DNA of 64,000 nt, taken from NCBI GenBank assembly GCA_017307375.1, contig JAFKFH010000020.1:62001-126000 (forward strand), written 5' to 3'. The translations under genes were made by a program, and so were the position numbers. Source of the stretch: Alphaproteobacteria bacterium (GTDB taxonomy: Bacteria > Pseudomonadota > Alphaproteobacteria > Ferrovibrionales > Ferrovibrionaceae). Below are positions 8,478 to 17,000 of the stretch, in pieces. The notes below the pieces were generated by a model. That model did not search any database, was not told the origin of the DNA, and was given only the letters and a program-made list of their open reading frames with translations. Each line of letters begins with the position of its first letter. Within the stretch, counting starts at the first letter, position 1.

Positions 8478-9805
8478 CGTCCTACCGGTTCAGCGAACGG
8501 CTGTGGCGACAGGTCGGCCGGTTGATCGGGCCCTTCGTCCGGCGTGTCCTGGATCGCCGCGCCGCCCGCGGCAAGGAAAACATCGACCGCCTGCCCGAAC
8601 GGTTCGGCCATGCCGGCCTGCCCCGCCCCGAGGGGCCGCTGCTGTGGATCCATGCCGCCTCGGTCGGCGAGCTGAACTCCGTCCTGCCGCTGCTGGTGCG
8701 GCTGCTGGACGACCGGACCGAGCTCAACGCGCTGGTCACCACCGGCACGGTGACATCGGCGACGCTTGCCGCCCGTGTGCTGCCGGGTCGCGCGATCCAC
8801 CAGTTCGTGCCGGTCGACCTGCCCGGTGCGGTCGACCGCTTCCTGGACCACTGGCGACCCGACCTTGCCTTTTTCATCGACAGCGAATTCTGGCCTGGCC
8901 TGATCGGCGGCCTGGCGGTGCGCGGGGTGCCGCTTGCCCTGGTCAACGGCCGCGTCACCGAGACGACGGTGCGGCAGTGGTCGAAAGCCTCGTTCATCAT
9001 GCGCACGATGCTCGACCGTTTTTCGGTGCTGCTGGCCCAGTCGCCGGAAGACGCCGACCGGCTGATCCGGCTGGGCGCACGGCGCGATCGGGTCCAGATG
9101 CTGGGCAACCTGAAGACCGTCGCCCAGCCGCTGCGCGCCGATGCCGGCGAATATACGAAGCTGTCGGCGATGATCGGCGGTCGACCCTGCTGGATCGCCG
9201 CAGCCACCCATCCCGGCGAGGAGGTCCAGGCCGCGCTGGTCCATGCCCGCGTGATGCAGCGCGGCCGCGACTTGCTGACGATCATCGTGCCGCGCCACCC
9301 CGAGCGTGGCGCGGCCATCGCCGCCGATCTGGCCAGGACCGGCCTGGTCGTCGGCCTGCGCAGTCGCGGCGACCGCCCGGAACGCCAAGTTCAGGTCTAT
9401 ATCGCCGATACGCTGGGCGAGCTGGGGCTGTGGTATCGCCTGGCGGAACTTGTCTTCGTCGGCGGCACCCTGGTCCCCCATGGCGGGCAGAATCCGCTGG
9501 AAGCCGCGCGCCTCGGACGCGCCCTGGTCTTCGGGCCGCATATGGACAACTTCGCCGCGATCGTGACCGGCCTGCGCGAGGCGCGCGCCTGCCGCGAGGT
9601 CGCGGATGCGCAAGGCCTGGCGGCAACGGTCGAGACGCTGCTGTTCGACGATGTCGCCCTGCGCGGGCAATTGGCCCAGGCCGCGCGATCGCATGCCGAG
9701 GCCGCGACGATCTCGCTCGATGCGATCGTGGCCGCCCTGGACCCGCTGCTCGATCGCCTGCCGGCCGCTACGCCTCGGCGGGCCGCCAGACCGGCGGATC
9801 GATGA
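8468..9805 (+). CDS. waaA: 3-deoxy-D-manno-octulosonic acid (Kdo) transferase
   Basis: 445 residues, start ATG overlapping the end of asnB. GT30-family architecture: N-terminal 'LPERFGHAG...LLWIHAASVGELNSV', 'FFIDSEFWPGLIGGL' in the acceptor-domain end, and the C-terminal nucleotide-sugar site 'FVGGTLVPHGGQNPLEAARLGRALVFGPHMDNF'. It transfers Kdo from CMP-Kdo to lipid IVA at the inner membrane in lipopolysaccharide core synthesis. The usual N-terminal membrane anchor is short here. The 3' end overlaps the convergent haloacid dehalogenase gene by 38 bp. Confidence 0.93.
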   Translation: MGLTSYRFSERLWRQVGRLIGPFVRRVLDRRAARGKENIDRLPERFGHAGLPRPEGPLLWIHAASVGELNSVLPLLVRLLDDRTELNALVTTGTVTSATLAARVLPGRAIHQFVPVDLPGAVDRFLDHWRPDLAFFIDSEFWPGLIGGLAVRGVPLALVNGRVTETTVRQWSKASFIMRTMLDRFSVLLAQSPEDADRLIRLGARRDRVQMLGNLKTVAQPLRADAGEYTKLSAMIGGRPCWIAAATHPGEEVQAALVHARVMQRGRDLLTIIVPRHPERGAAIAADLARTGLVVGLRSRGDRPERQVQVYIADTLGELGLWYRLAELVFVGGTLVPHGGQNPLEAARLGRALVFGPHMDNFAAIVTGLREARACREVADAQGLAATVETLLFDDVALRGQLAQAARSHAEAATISLDAIVAALDPLLDRLPAATPRRAARPADR

Positions 9806-10463
9806 CGTTGGCCAGGTAGGACAGGTCGGTCACCGCCTGGACCGGCCCGGCAAAGCGGTATTCGTCGGGCAGGCCCGCCCGGTTGACCCAGACGACATGG
9901 AAGCCGAAATTCGCCGCCCCGGCAGCGTCCCAGCGGTTCGAGGACTGGAACGAGATTTCCTCGGGCGCGAGCCGCAAGCCATCGCAGGCCAATTGGTAGA
10001 CGCGGGCATCGGGCTTGTAGACGCCGACCGCCTCGACCGACCACGTCATGTCGATCCAGTGGTCGAGGCCGGCCGACGACGCGGCATCGGCCAGCATCTC
10101 CGGACTGCCGTTCGACAGCACGCCGACGGCCAGCCCCTTCGACTTCAACTGGCGCAGCACGCCGGTCACCTCCGGATAGGCCGACAGGCGGCGATAGGCA
10201 TCGAGCAGCCGCCGGCGCAGATCGTTGTCTTCCAGGCCGTGCAAGGCCATCGCGGTGTCGAGCGCCTCGCCCGTCACCGTCCAGAAATCGACATGCCGGC
10301 CCATCAGGCTGCGCACCCAGCTGTATTCGAGCTGCCTGGCCCGCCAGTCGCGCGACAGCGGCTCGGCCGCCGGCCCGATTTCGGCGGCCAGCCGCCGTAC
10401 CGCGGAATGCACGTCGTAGAGCGTGCCATAGGCGTCGAACACGCAGGCCCTGATCCGCGCCAT
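9768..10463 (-). CDS. Haloacid dehalogenase, type II
   Basis: 231 residues. HAD-fold motifs match L-2-haloacid dehalogenases: nucleophile Asp10 in 'VFDAYGTLYD', motif II 'VLSNGSPEM', Lys in 'VGVYKPDARVYQ', and the acidic motif 'SSNRWDAAGA'. The reaction would be hydrolytic removal of a halide from a 2-halo acid, though some members act on other substrates. Start ATG has GGAAGGAA upstream; an in-frame GTG 3 bp earlier is an alternative. It diverges from the alkB-like gene over about 100 bp. Confidence 0.9.
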   Translation of the reverse strand: MARIRACVFDAYGTLYDVHSAVRRLAAEIGPAAEPLSRDWRARQLEYSWVRSLMGRHVDFWTVTGEALDTAMALHGLEDNDLRRRLLDAYRRLSAYPEVTGVLRQLKSKGLAVGVLSNGSPEMLADAASSAGLDHWIDMTWSVEAVGVYKPDARVYQLACDGLRLAPEEISFQSSNRWDAAGAANFGFHVVWVNRAGLPDEYRFAGPVQAVTDLSYLANVIDPPVWRPAEA

Positions 10464-10567
10464 CACCGGTTTCCTTCCCCAGCATTTTCCGGATGGTGCG
10501 CCGGGAGGGCCGGCCGCACAATACCGTCATCCGCCCAGCCCGATGCAGTCCCGAGCGACCGGCCCGA

Positions 10568-11185
10568 ATGAACGACCTGTTTCCCGAACCGCTGCCCGAC
10601 GGCATCACCCTGCTGCCGCGCCAGGCCGACGCGGTGGCGCTGCTGCCGCTGATCGATGCGATCGCCGCCATGTCGCCGCCCCGGCATCTGACGGTGCCGG
10701 GTGGGGGCAGCATGTCGGTGGCGATGACCAATTGCGGCATGCTGGGCTGGGTGTCGGACCGCAGCGGCTATCGCTACGACCGGATCGACCCGCTGACCGG
10801 CCGCCCCTGGCCGGCAATGCCCGCAGCGTTCACCGAACTTGCCGCCGGCGCCGCCGCGCAGGCCGGCTTTGCCGGCTTCATGCCCGATGCCTGCCTGATC
10901 AACAGCTACGCGCCGGGCGCCCGGATGGGCCTGCACCAGGATCGCGACGAACGCGATTTCGCCTGGCCTATCGTGTCGGTGTCGCTGGGGCTGGACGCCG
11001 TCTTCCTGATCGGCGGCACCAGACGGGCCGATCCGACCCGTGCGCTGGTCCTGGCCGACGGCGCCGTGCTGGTCTTCGGCGGCCCGGCGCGCCGCATGTA
11101 CCACGGGGTCCGCCCGCTGAAGGCCGGGCATCACCCGCTGCTGGGCGCACGGCGGCTGAACCTGACCTTCAGAAAGGCGGGGTAG
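10568..11185 (+). CDS. alkB: Alpha-ketoglutarate-dependent dioxygenase AlkB
   Basis: 205 residues. 2-oxoglutarate/Fe(II) dioxygenase signature: 'NSYAPGARMGLHQDRDE' supplies the substrate loop and the HxD iron ligands, 'MYHGV' the distal His, and 'ARRLNLTFRKA' the two arginines that bind 2-oxoglutarate. AlkB oxidatively removes methyl groups from 1-methyladenine and 3-methylcytosine in DNA. The ada gene, the usual adaptive-response partner, lies 2.8 kb downstream on the same strand but not in the same operon. Confidence 0.95.
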   Translation: MNDLFPEPLPDGITLLPRQADAVALLPLIDAIAAMSPPRHLTVPGGGSMSVAMTNCGMLGWVSDRSGYRYDRIDPLTGRPWPAMPAAFTELAAGAAAQAGFAGFMPDACLINSYAPGARMGLHQDRDERDFAWPIVSVSLGLDAVFLIGGTRRADPTRALVLADGAVLVFGGPARRMYHGVRPLKAGHHPLLGARRLNLTFRKAG

Positions 11186-11191
11186 GACGGG

Positions 11192-12118
11192 TCAGGCGGC
11201 CTCGTACTCCGCCCGCAGCCGCGCCACCAGATCGGCCGTCGCCGGCACGTCGGCGATCGAGCCGACGCCCTGGCCGGCAGACCAGATGTCGCGCCAGGCC
11301 TTCGACTCGCTCTGGTCGAGTTCCTTGCCCAGATCGATTTCGGGGCGCAGCTTCAGCCGCTCGGCATCGAAGCCGGCGGCAGCCAGGCTCTGGCCCAGGA
11401 AACTCGCCGGTATTCCCGACACGGCGGGGGTATAGACGATGTCCGCGGCCGTCGAATCCAGGATCATCTGCTTGAACGCCGGCTGCGCCATGCTTTCCCG
11501 GGTGGCGATGAAGCGCGTGCCCATGTAGCAGAGATCGGCGCCCAGCACCTGGGCCGCCTTGATCGCCCGGCCCGAGGACAGCGCCCCGGCCAGGACGATG
11601 GTCCGATCAAACACCGCCCGCACTTCGGGGAGGAACGCGAAGGGGTTGAGCGTGCCGGCATGGCCGCCGGCGCCGCCGCAGACCAGGATCAGCCCGTCGA
11701 CGCCGGCCTCGGCCGCCTTGCGGGCATGGCGCAGGGTGGTGACATCATGGAAGACGACGCCGCCATAGCTGCGCGCCGCCTCGACGATCGGGGCGGGATT
11801 GCCGATCGAGGTGATGATCAGCGGCACCTTGTATTTGACGGCCAGGTCGAGATCGGCCTGCAGGCGCTGCTGGTTGGTCTTGTGCACGATCAGGTTGATG
11901 CCCCAGGCCGCGGCCTGGGGATCACCGTCGAGGGCGGCACGAATCTGCTGGTACCATCCTTCGACCTGCTCCAGCGTGCGGGCGTTCAGCACCGGAAAGG
12001 TCCCGATCGCGCCGGCACGGGCGGTCGCGATGACCAGGTCCGGTCCCGATACCAGGAACATCGGCGCCGCGATCACGGGCAGGCGCAGGTTTTTGGCAAG
12101 CGTTGCCGGAATGGTCAT
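11192..12118 (-). CDS. Nitronate monooxygenase
   Basis: 308 residues, a TIM-barrel FMN protein of the nitronate monooxygenase (2-nitropropane dioxygenase) family: 'LRLPVIAAPMF', 'GINLIVHKTN', 'IITSIGNPAP', 'VCGGAGGHAGTLNPFAF' with the catalytic-region His, and 'GADLCYMGTRFIAT'. It would oxidise nitronates with flavin; some relatives act as enoyl reductases. Its stop lies 7 bp from the alkB stop (convergent). The SDR gene ends 15 bp upstream on the same strand, so the two are probably co-transcribed. A paralogue is at 24386-25351. Confidence 0.9.
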   Translation of the reverse strand: MTIPATLAKNLRLPVIAAPMFLVSGPDLVIATARAGAIGTFPVLNARTLEQVEGWYQQIRAALDGDPQAAAWGINLIVHKTNQQRLQADLDLAVKYKVPLIITSIGNPAPIVEAARSYGGVVFHDVTTLRHARKAAEAGVDGLILVCGGAGGHAGTLNPFAFLPEVRAVFDRTIVLAGALSSGRAIKAAQVLGADLCYMGTRFIATRESMAQPAFKQMILDSTAADIVYTPAVSGIPASFLGQSLAAAGFDAERLKLRPEIDLGKELDQSESKAWRDIWSAGQGVGSIADVPATADLVARLRAEYEAA

Positions 12119-12133
12119 CGCGTTTTCCTCCGC

Positions 12134-13042
12134 TCAGCCGCCGAGGGCGTGGCGAACAACTTTCACCACGTTGTCCGAGGACGAGTTGAAGCCGGTGGCC
12201 CCGTTCATGTCGCAGATCTTGCCGATGTTCTCGGCGATCATCTCGATCGAGACTCCCTTGGCCGGATCGAACGAGACGCCGGGCGCCTCGACCAGCTGGA
12301 CGCGGGCGTAGTGCCCGGCGCCGGCCTCGAACACATGGCCGGTGACGTCGCAGGCCTCCGAGCACATCCAGGCGACCATCGGCGAGACCAGGTCGGGCTT
12401 CAGCGCGGCAAGCGCCTTGGCATCGAGCAGGCTTTCGGTCATGCGGGTCGCAGCGACCGGCGCGATCGCATTGACCAGGATGCCGTACTTGCCGCCCTCA
12501 TGCTTCAGCGCGTTGACCATGCCGACGACGGCAAGCTTGGCGCCGCCGTAGTTCGACTGGCCGAAATTGCCGTAGATGCCGGAATTCGACGAGGTCATCA
12601 CCACCCGGCCGTAATTCTGCTGCTGCATCAGCGGCCAGGCGGCCTTGGTGACATAGGCCGAGCCGAGGAAATGGACCTGCACCACCGTCTCGAAATCGGC
12701 CATGTCCATCTTGGCCAGCGTCTTGTCGCGCAGGATGCCGGCATTGTTGACGACGATGTCGACGCGGCCCCAGAGATCGGCGGCCTGCTGCACCATGCGC
12801 TGGGCGCCGGCAAAATCGGCGACGGAATCGCCGTTGGCCGCGGCAATGCCGCCCTTGGCCTGGATTTCCTCGACCACGCGCTGGGCGGCGGTCATCGAAC
12901 CGCCGGTGCCGTCGACGGCGCCGCCGAGATCGTTGACCAGCACCTTGGCCCCGCGCTCGGCCAGCAGCAGCGCATGGGACCGGCCGAGGCCCGACCCCGC
13001 CCCGGTGACGATGGCGACGCGATTGTCGTAGCGAATGGTCAT
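12134..13042 (-). CDS. SDR-family oxidoreductase (3-hydroxyacyl-CoA dehydrogenase-like)
   Basis: 302 residues. NAD(P)-binding 'TGAGSGLGRSHALLLAERGA' near the N-terminus, 'NNAGILRDKTLAKMD', and the catalytic Ser and Tyr-x-x-x-Lys in 'SSNSGIYGNFGQSNYGGAK'. The 'VNDLGGAVDGTG' insert and overall layout resemble the dehydrogenase unit of multifunctional fatty acid beta-oxidation enzymes (MFE-2 type), so an acyl-CoA substrate is likely. It precedes the nitronate monooxygenase gene by 15 bp. Confidence 0.9.
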   Translation of the reverse strand: MTIRYDNRVAIVTGAGSGLGRSHALLLAERGAKVLVNDLGGAVDGTGGSMTAAQRVVEEIQAKGGIAAANGDSVADFAGAQRMVQQAADLWGRVDIVVNNAGILRDKTLAKMDMADFETVVQVHFLGSAYVTKAAWPLMQQQNYGRVVMTSSNSGIYGNFGQSNYGGAKLAVVGMVNALKHEGGKYGILVNAIAPVAATRMTESLLDAKALAALKPDLVSPMVAWMCSEACDVTGHVFEAGAGHYARVQLVEAPGVSFDPAKGVSIEMIAENIGKICDMNGATGFNSSSDNVVKVVRHALGG

Positions 13043-13092
13043 GACGGCGTTTCTCCTGTTTACCGTAAGCTATTGATCAATTTGTAGATTTT

Positions 13093-13596
13093 TCAGGTTT
13101 CGCGGGCGGCGAGCAGAAGGTCGCAGATCTCGCGCACCGCCCCTCGCCCGCCGGGGCGCTCGGTGATGTAGGCGGCCGCCGCGCGGACCTGGGCGACCGC
13201 ATCGGCGACGGCCAGCGGCAGGCCGACCGATTGCAGCAGCGGCAGGTCGTCGAGGTCGTCGCCGCAATGGGCGACTTCGCTCATCCGGAAACCCAGGCCC
13301 TGGGCAATCGATTCGACGGTGTCGAGCTTGCTTTCGACCCCGTTCTGGGTCGTATGGATACGCAGCTTGCGGCCGCGATGCACCATCGCACGGGCCGGCG
13401 ACAGCGATACGAAGACAACCTCGATGCCGCAATCGCGCAGGGTCATCAGGCCGTCGCCGTCGCGGTTGTCGAACCGCCGCAGCTCATCGCCATACTCGGT
13501 GTAGAACACCCCGCCATCGGTCAGCACGCCGTCCACGTCCAGCGACAGCAGCCGGATCTGGGCGAAGCGCTGGCGCAGTTCGGGCGGAAGGGCCAA
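13093..13596 (-). CDS. kdsC: KdsC-like HAD-IIIA phosphatase (Kdo-8-phosphate phosphatase type)
   Basis: 167 residues from a TTG start with AGGAG nine bases upstream; no ATG fits. HAD motif I 'LSLDVDGVLTDGG' (Asp20, Asp22) and motif 'AHCGDDLDDLPLL' match KdsC, which dephosphorylates Kdo-8-phosphate before CMP activation. Motif II is unusual: the typical SGRxS is replaced by 'SLSPAR', so substrate preference could differ. The Kdo transferase gene is 3.3 kb away. It is divergent from a small secreted-protein gene. Confidence 0.82.
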   Translation of the reverse strand: MALPPELRQRFAQIRLLSLDVDGVLTDGGVFYTEYGDELRRFDNRDGDGLMTLRDCGIEVVFVSLSPARAMVHRGRKLRIHTTQNGVESKLDTVESIAQGLGFRMSEVAHCGDDLDDLPLLQSVGLPLAVADAVAQVRAAAAYITERPGGRGAVREICDLLLAARET

Positions 13597-13605
13597 AATC
13601 GGGTA

Positions 13606-13641
13606 CTCCTGTCGGGCGGCCTGGGATCGTGTCGACAGGAG
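13606..13641. promoter_or_regulatory. Inverted repeat CTCCTGTCG-N18-CGACAGGAG
   Basis: Nine-base perfect arms at 13606-13614 and 13633-13641 lie in the divergent region between the kdsC-like gene and the small secreted-protein gene. The left arm also supplies the AGGAG ribosome site of the kdsC-like gene. It may be an operator or an RNA structure that masks that site; no regulator is identified. Confidence 0.35.
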
Positions 13642-13674
13642 AGTAGCAAATTCTACCCGGGAGTCACCTCAAGC

Positions 13675-13959
13675 ATGCGCCCCCTGATCCTGGCGGTTTT
13701 CCTGTGCCTTGCCACCCTGCCCGCGGCGGCCCAGACGGCCCAGCCCCCGGCGGGCACCGGCCTGACCGACGAGGCGCGCCAGGCACTCGACCGCGCCGAG
13801 ATGCTGTTCAAGTTCGTCAAGATGTTCGTCGACTACCTGCCGGCCTACGAGGTGCCGACCGTGCTGCCCAACGGCGACATCCTGATCCGGCGCAAGCCGC
13901 CGGAGGCCACGGGCACCCCGCCGGCTGCGACGGCCCCCGCCGTGCAGAAGAAAAGCTGA
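13675..13959 (+). CDS. Small secreted protein of unknown function
   Basis: 94 residues with a signal peptide (cleavage probably after 'LPAAA-Q'). The mature part is a charged helix ('LTDEARQALDRAEMLFKFVKMF') followed by a Pro/Ala-rich tail ending in lysines. No domain recognised. The start ATG follows GGGAG by 11 bases. It stands alone between kdsC and ada on the opposite strand from kdsC. Confidence 0.6.
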   Translation: MRPLILAVFLCLATLPAAAQTAQPPAGTGLTDEARQALDRAEMLFKFVKMFVDYLPAYEVPTVLPNGDILIRRKPPEATGTPPAATAPAVQKKS

Positions 13960-14014
13960 ATTGCCCGGCGGTTTGCGGATATTTGACGCGGGCGCCCGTG
14001 GATAGGGTCACGGC

Positions 14015-15097
14015 ATGAACGCAATGACCGATACCCCAGCCCTCGACGCCGCCCGGTGCCTCGACGCGGTGCGCCGACGCGACCGCGGCCAGGACGGCCG
14101 TTTCGTCTACGCCGTGCTCACCACCGGCGTCTTCTGCCGTCCCTCCTGCCCGAGCCGTCAGCCGAAACCCGAGAACGCGCGGTTCTATGCCGGTCCCGCG
14201 GCGGCCCGCGCCGCGGGCTTCCGGCCTTGCAAGCGCTGCCGGCCCGAGGCGACGGTGCCTCTCGACCCGCGGCTCGCAGCGATCGAGAAAGTGGCGGCCG
14301 CGATCCGCGAGCATGTCGCCGCCGGGGCCGAGGGACCACCGCTTCTGGCCGATCTCGCCCGCACCGCGGGCATCAGCGCCGGCCGGTTGCAGCGCCAGTT
14401 CACCGAGGCCGTCGGCATCTCGCCGCGCGCCTATGCCGAGGCCGAGCGGGTCGCCCGGCTGAAGAAGGCCCTGCGTGCCGGACATGGCGTCGCCGACGCC
14501 GTATTCGATGCCGGCTACGGCTCGGGCAGCCGGGTCTACGAGAAGAGCGACCGGCGGCTGGGGATGACGCCGGCAACCTACGCCCGGGGCGGCACGGGCG
14601 TCGACCTGACCTATGCGACAGCATCCTGCACGCTGGGGCGGGTCCTGGTGGCGGCAAGCGCGCGCGGCATCGCCGCGGTCGAACTGGGCGACGACGACGC
14701 GGCGCTGCTCGAACGGCTCGAGCGTGAGTTTCCCCGCGCGATGATGACCCGGGACGGCGCGGCCATGGCCGACACGCTCGATCAGGTCGTGCGCTATCTC
14801 GATGCCCGGGGGCCGCGGCCGGACCTGCCGCTCGACATCAGGGCCTCGGCCTTCCGCGAACGGGTCTGGCGCGCGCTGCTTGCCATCCCGGCCGGCGAAA
14901 CCCGCAGCTATGCCGAGATCGCCCGGGCGATCGGCGCGCCGGGCGCGGCCCGCGCGGTCGGCACGGCCTGTGGCGCCAACCGGCTGGCGGTGCTGGTGCC
15001 CTGCCATCGCGTGCTGCGCGAGGACGGCAGCCTCGGCGGTTATCGCTGGGGGCTCGCACGCAAGGAAATGCTGCTGGCCCGCGAAGCGAAGGACTAG
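14015..15097 (+). CDS. ada: Bifunctional Ada regulator / O6-methylguanine-DNA methyltransferase
   Basis: 360 residues with full Ada layout: zinc/methyl-phosphotriester domain with Cys41, Cys45, Cys72 and Cys75 ('FCRPSCPSRQP', 'FRPCKRCRPE'), an AraC-type helix-turn-helix (about 100-180), and a C-terminal methyltransferase with the acceptor cysteine in 'LVPCHRVLRE' (about Cys330). It removes methyl groups from DNA phosphotriesters and O6-methylguanine and activates the adaptive response. GC-rich native sequence ends abruptly at its stop codon, where the AT-rich island begins. Confidence 0.95.
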   Translation: MNAMTDTPALDAARCLDAVRRRDRGQDGRFVYAVLTTGVFCRPSCPSRQPKPENARFYAGPAAARAAGFRPCKRCRPEATVPLDPRLAAIEKVAAAIREHVAAGAEGPPLLADLARTAGISAGRLQRQFTEAVGISPRAYAEAERVARLKKALRAGHGVADAVFDAGYGSGSRVYEKSDRRLGMTPATYARGGTGVDLTYATASCTLGRVLVAASARGIAAVELGDDDAALLERLEREFPRAMMTRDGAAMADTLDQVVRYLDARGPRPDLPLDIRASAFRERVWRALLAIPAGETRSYAEIARAIGAPGAARAVGTACGANRLAVLVPCHRVLREDGSLGGYRWGLARKEMLLAREAKD

Positions 15098-15268
15098 GAC
15101 GATATAGGTACCTTTGATGTAGAGGCCATTTTTATTATATACCAGGTAATATTTAATCGTATATTTTTCGATTTTGACAGCAGAACTACCTTTGTCTATT
15201 TTTCCATAAACAAATTCAGATGAAAGCTTAGAAACAAAACCTTTTTGAATGAGTACTGAGTGAATCTA
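15098..15268 (-). pseudogene. 3'-truncated gene relic in the AT-rich island, next to ada
   Basis: This 238-bp AT-rich spacer (15098-15335) has no full gene. Reading the minus strand from 15265, one frame gives about 56 residues that look like real protein ('EFVYGKIDKGSSAVKIEKY', 'YYLVYNKNGLYIKGTYIV') and then runs without a stop into the antisense of ada. There is no start codon and an in-frame TAG sits at 15266-15268, so it is a fragment cut at the island/genome junction. Function unknown. Confidence 0.4.
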
Positions 15269-15335
15269 GAAAAGAAAAGATTTCTTGCGGAAAAAACTAT
15301 TTCTGAAGTTTTTATCTCTCCCAAAATTGAAGTAT

Positions 15336-16940
15336 TTACTTAAACATTTGTACGGAGGATTGTGCTTCCGCCCATATTCGCCCCTCTGCATCGACCATAT
15401 ACGCCCCCCAAGAGCTTATCGTGCTGGCACTGTAGGCCAGAGACTTAAGAGTTAAGTTTGGGTGTGAGACTTTGGAGACGTGTTCGAGCCAATGCCCACC
15501 AAGGTCGCAAAAGTTGTCATATGAATGGGTCCTGCCGACTGGGCGCTCAAATGCCGGCAACGCGGGGTAAGCTAGCCAAATGTCACCGTTTTGTTGCTGC
15601 AGTACATATGGCTTCCAGCTTGCCACGGGATCGACGGCGAAGTTCCGGATGCCCTTGAAGGTAGCAACGCGGCCATTGGCCACGCTCCCGGGGATGAGTT
15701 TCCCATTGTCGCTGCATCCGCCCCATTGGCGCAGTAGTCCGTCGTCGGTCAGTACGAATGTTGCTTGGTAGGTGGCGGCAATTTTTGTCGCCCTCCCGTC
15801 GATGGCGAACTCTGCAGGCCGTTGCGGATCAACAAAGCGTCGGCTGTCCGCGCCGAGTTGGTGGAGGTTATTGACGCCCCAGCCAACAACAACATTGTCG
15901 CCTTTCAAAACGACAACGTTGTAGCCCGATACAGCAATCCCCTGAATCCCGAAAGGTGTTCGCAAGACCTCCGCAGGAGTCTCCGTCCCCAAGAATTGCG
16001 CGAAGTCAGGATTATCGCCCCGCCCCACGTGCCGGCGCCATTGATAGACACGCCCATCGGATGTGGCTGATGCGTATTGCAATCCACCTGATGCGATCAT
16101 TATTGACCGCGGTGCTGCCGATTGCAGGCGCGGGGGTTTGTAGCGCACCTTAAAGTTGAGTTCGTCGGACGAACTAACCTCCGCGTCCCATTGATAGACT
16201 TTTCCGTAATAATCAAGTGCGATGTAGGGCTCAATGTCTCTAATTTTAGAGAGCCCCTTAAGCTTGAATTTCCCCTTAAAAGACCATGGATCAGTGAACG
16301 CCCACACATCACCAGCATCATCGAGTAGGAAAACTACGCCATCATTGTCCACAACAAGTTTACTGATTGTTGCAGCTGGCGACGGCGATGCTGAGTATTT
16401 ATCATTGTTCTTGGCGGCGGCAATTACTTGAGCAGCTGCACAACCTACGTGAGTTGACGCAGAAGCGACCAGGAAGGTTCCCGCCGTCATCACACCTATA
16501 ACGATAGCCCTAAATTTGAAGCCAGTGTGTGATTCAAGCGTGACAGTACTTGACCTACTTAGCAGCGGCGAACAAATTGTGTAATAAACGTCTTCCGCAC
16601 CGAATAAATGTTGGCGCAGCGCTTGAAGCATAGCCGGGAAAACTTCGCCGGCAATCGCGCCTATTCCCCCACCGGCCTTCAGCCGCGTGGAAGAAAGTGA
16701 AGCCATTCGTGCAGACGCCTTTGCATCCGCCGGCTCTACACCGGCGGCTATGATGGGGCCGTCTATTGCCTTGACGCGGGCACTGGCGATCAGATTTGGC
16801 GGGCTGAGATCTGCGACTGGGTCGGCTCGTCGCGAGTTATCTCGCGGCGCCACAGGTTGCCGGTGATCGGCCTGGAATACGCCCTCGCGGCGCAGCCGCT
16901 CTCGGATCTCAGCCGCCGGCATAGCCTGTATACTAGTCAT
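15336..16940 (-). CDS. RCC1-like beta-propeller protein, AT-rich, 5' end doubtful
   Basis: Up to 534 residues. From about residue 150 there is a signal-anchor-like segment ('FKFRAIVIGVMTAGTFLVAS'), then RCC1-type repeats ('VVGWGVNNLHQLG', 'ATYQATFVLTDDGLLRQWGG', 'DGRVYQWRRHV'), suggesting an exported propeller. Base composition is much poorer in GC than the neighbours, a sign of transfer. The ATG at 16940 has GGGAG upstream, but the first 145 residues lie antisense to a plus-strand propeller relic in GC-rich sequence and look spurious; the gene proper may start near 16490 (ATG) after losing its own 5' end. Ligand unknown. Confidence 0.6.
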   Translation of the reverse strand: MTSIQAMPAAEIRERLRREGVFQADHRQPVAPRDNSRRADPVADLSPPNLIASARVKAIDGPIIAAGVEPADAKASARMASLSSTRLKAGGGIGAIAGEVFPAMLQALRQHLFGAEDVYYTICSPLLSRSSTVTLESHTGFKFRAIVIGVMTAGTFLVASASTHVGCAAAQVIAAAKNNDKYSASPSPAATISKLVVDNDGVVFLLDDAGDVWAFTDPWSFKGKFKLKGLSKIRDIEPYIALDYYGKVYQWDAEVSSSDELNFKVRYKPPRLQSAAPRSIMIASGGLQYASATSDGRVYQWRRHVGRGDNPDFAQFLGTETPAEVLRTPFGIQGIAVSGYNVVVLKGDNVVVGWGVNNLHQLGADSRRFVDPQRPAEFAIDGRATKIAATYQATFVLTDDGLLRQWGGCSDNGKLIPGSVANGRVATFKGIRNFAVDPVASWKPYVLQQQNGDIWLAYPALPAFERPVGRTHSYDNFCDLGGHWLEHVSKVSHPNLTLKSLAYSASTISSWGAYMVDAEGRIWAEAQSSVQMFK

Positions 16941-17000
16941 AATTGCTCCCACCCTGCCACACACCCACTGCCGGACCAGTCATCCCCGCCCCCGGTATAA
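16701..17000 (+). pseudogene. Relic of a PQQ-like beta-propeller repeat protein
   Basis: Plus-strand frame open between TGA (16698-16700) and TAA (16998-17000). Codons 16734-16832 read 'LYTGGYDGAVYCLDAGTG' then 'DQIWRAEICDWVGSS', a clear PQQ/quinoprotein-type propeller blade. There is no start, and the similarity fades after 'IGLEYALAAQP', so it is a decayed fragment. It lies antisense to the 5' part of the reading frame given to the RCC1-like gene and upstream of another relic on the same strand. Confidence 0.5.

Noticed and set aside
8054-9694. 546-residue minus-strand frame opposite waaA
   Set aside because: Runs across the asnB/waaA border in antisense and shows no protein-like pattern.
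13817-15007. 396-residue minus-strand frame opposite ada
   Set aside because: Antisense of ada; only its extension beyond 15098 looks protein-like and is described as a relic.
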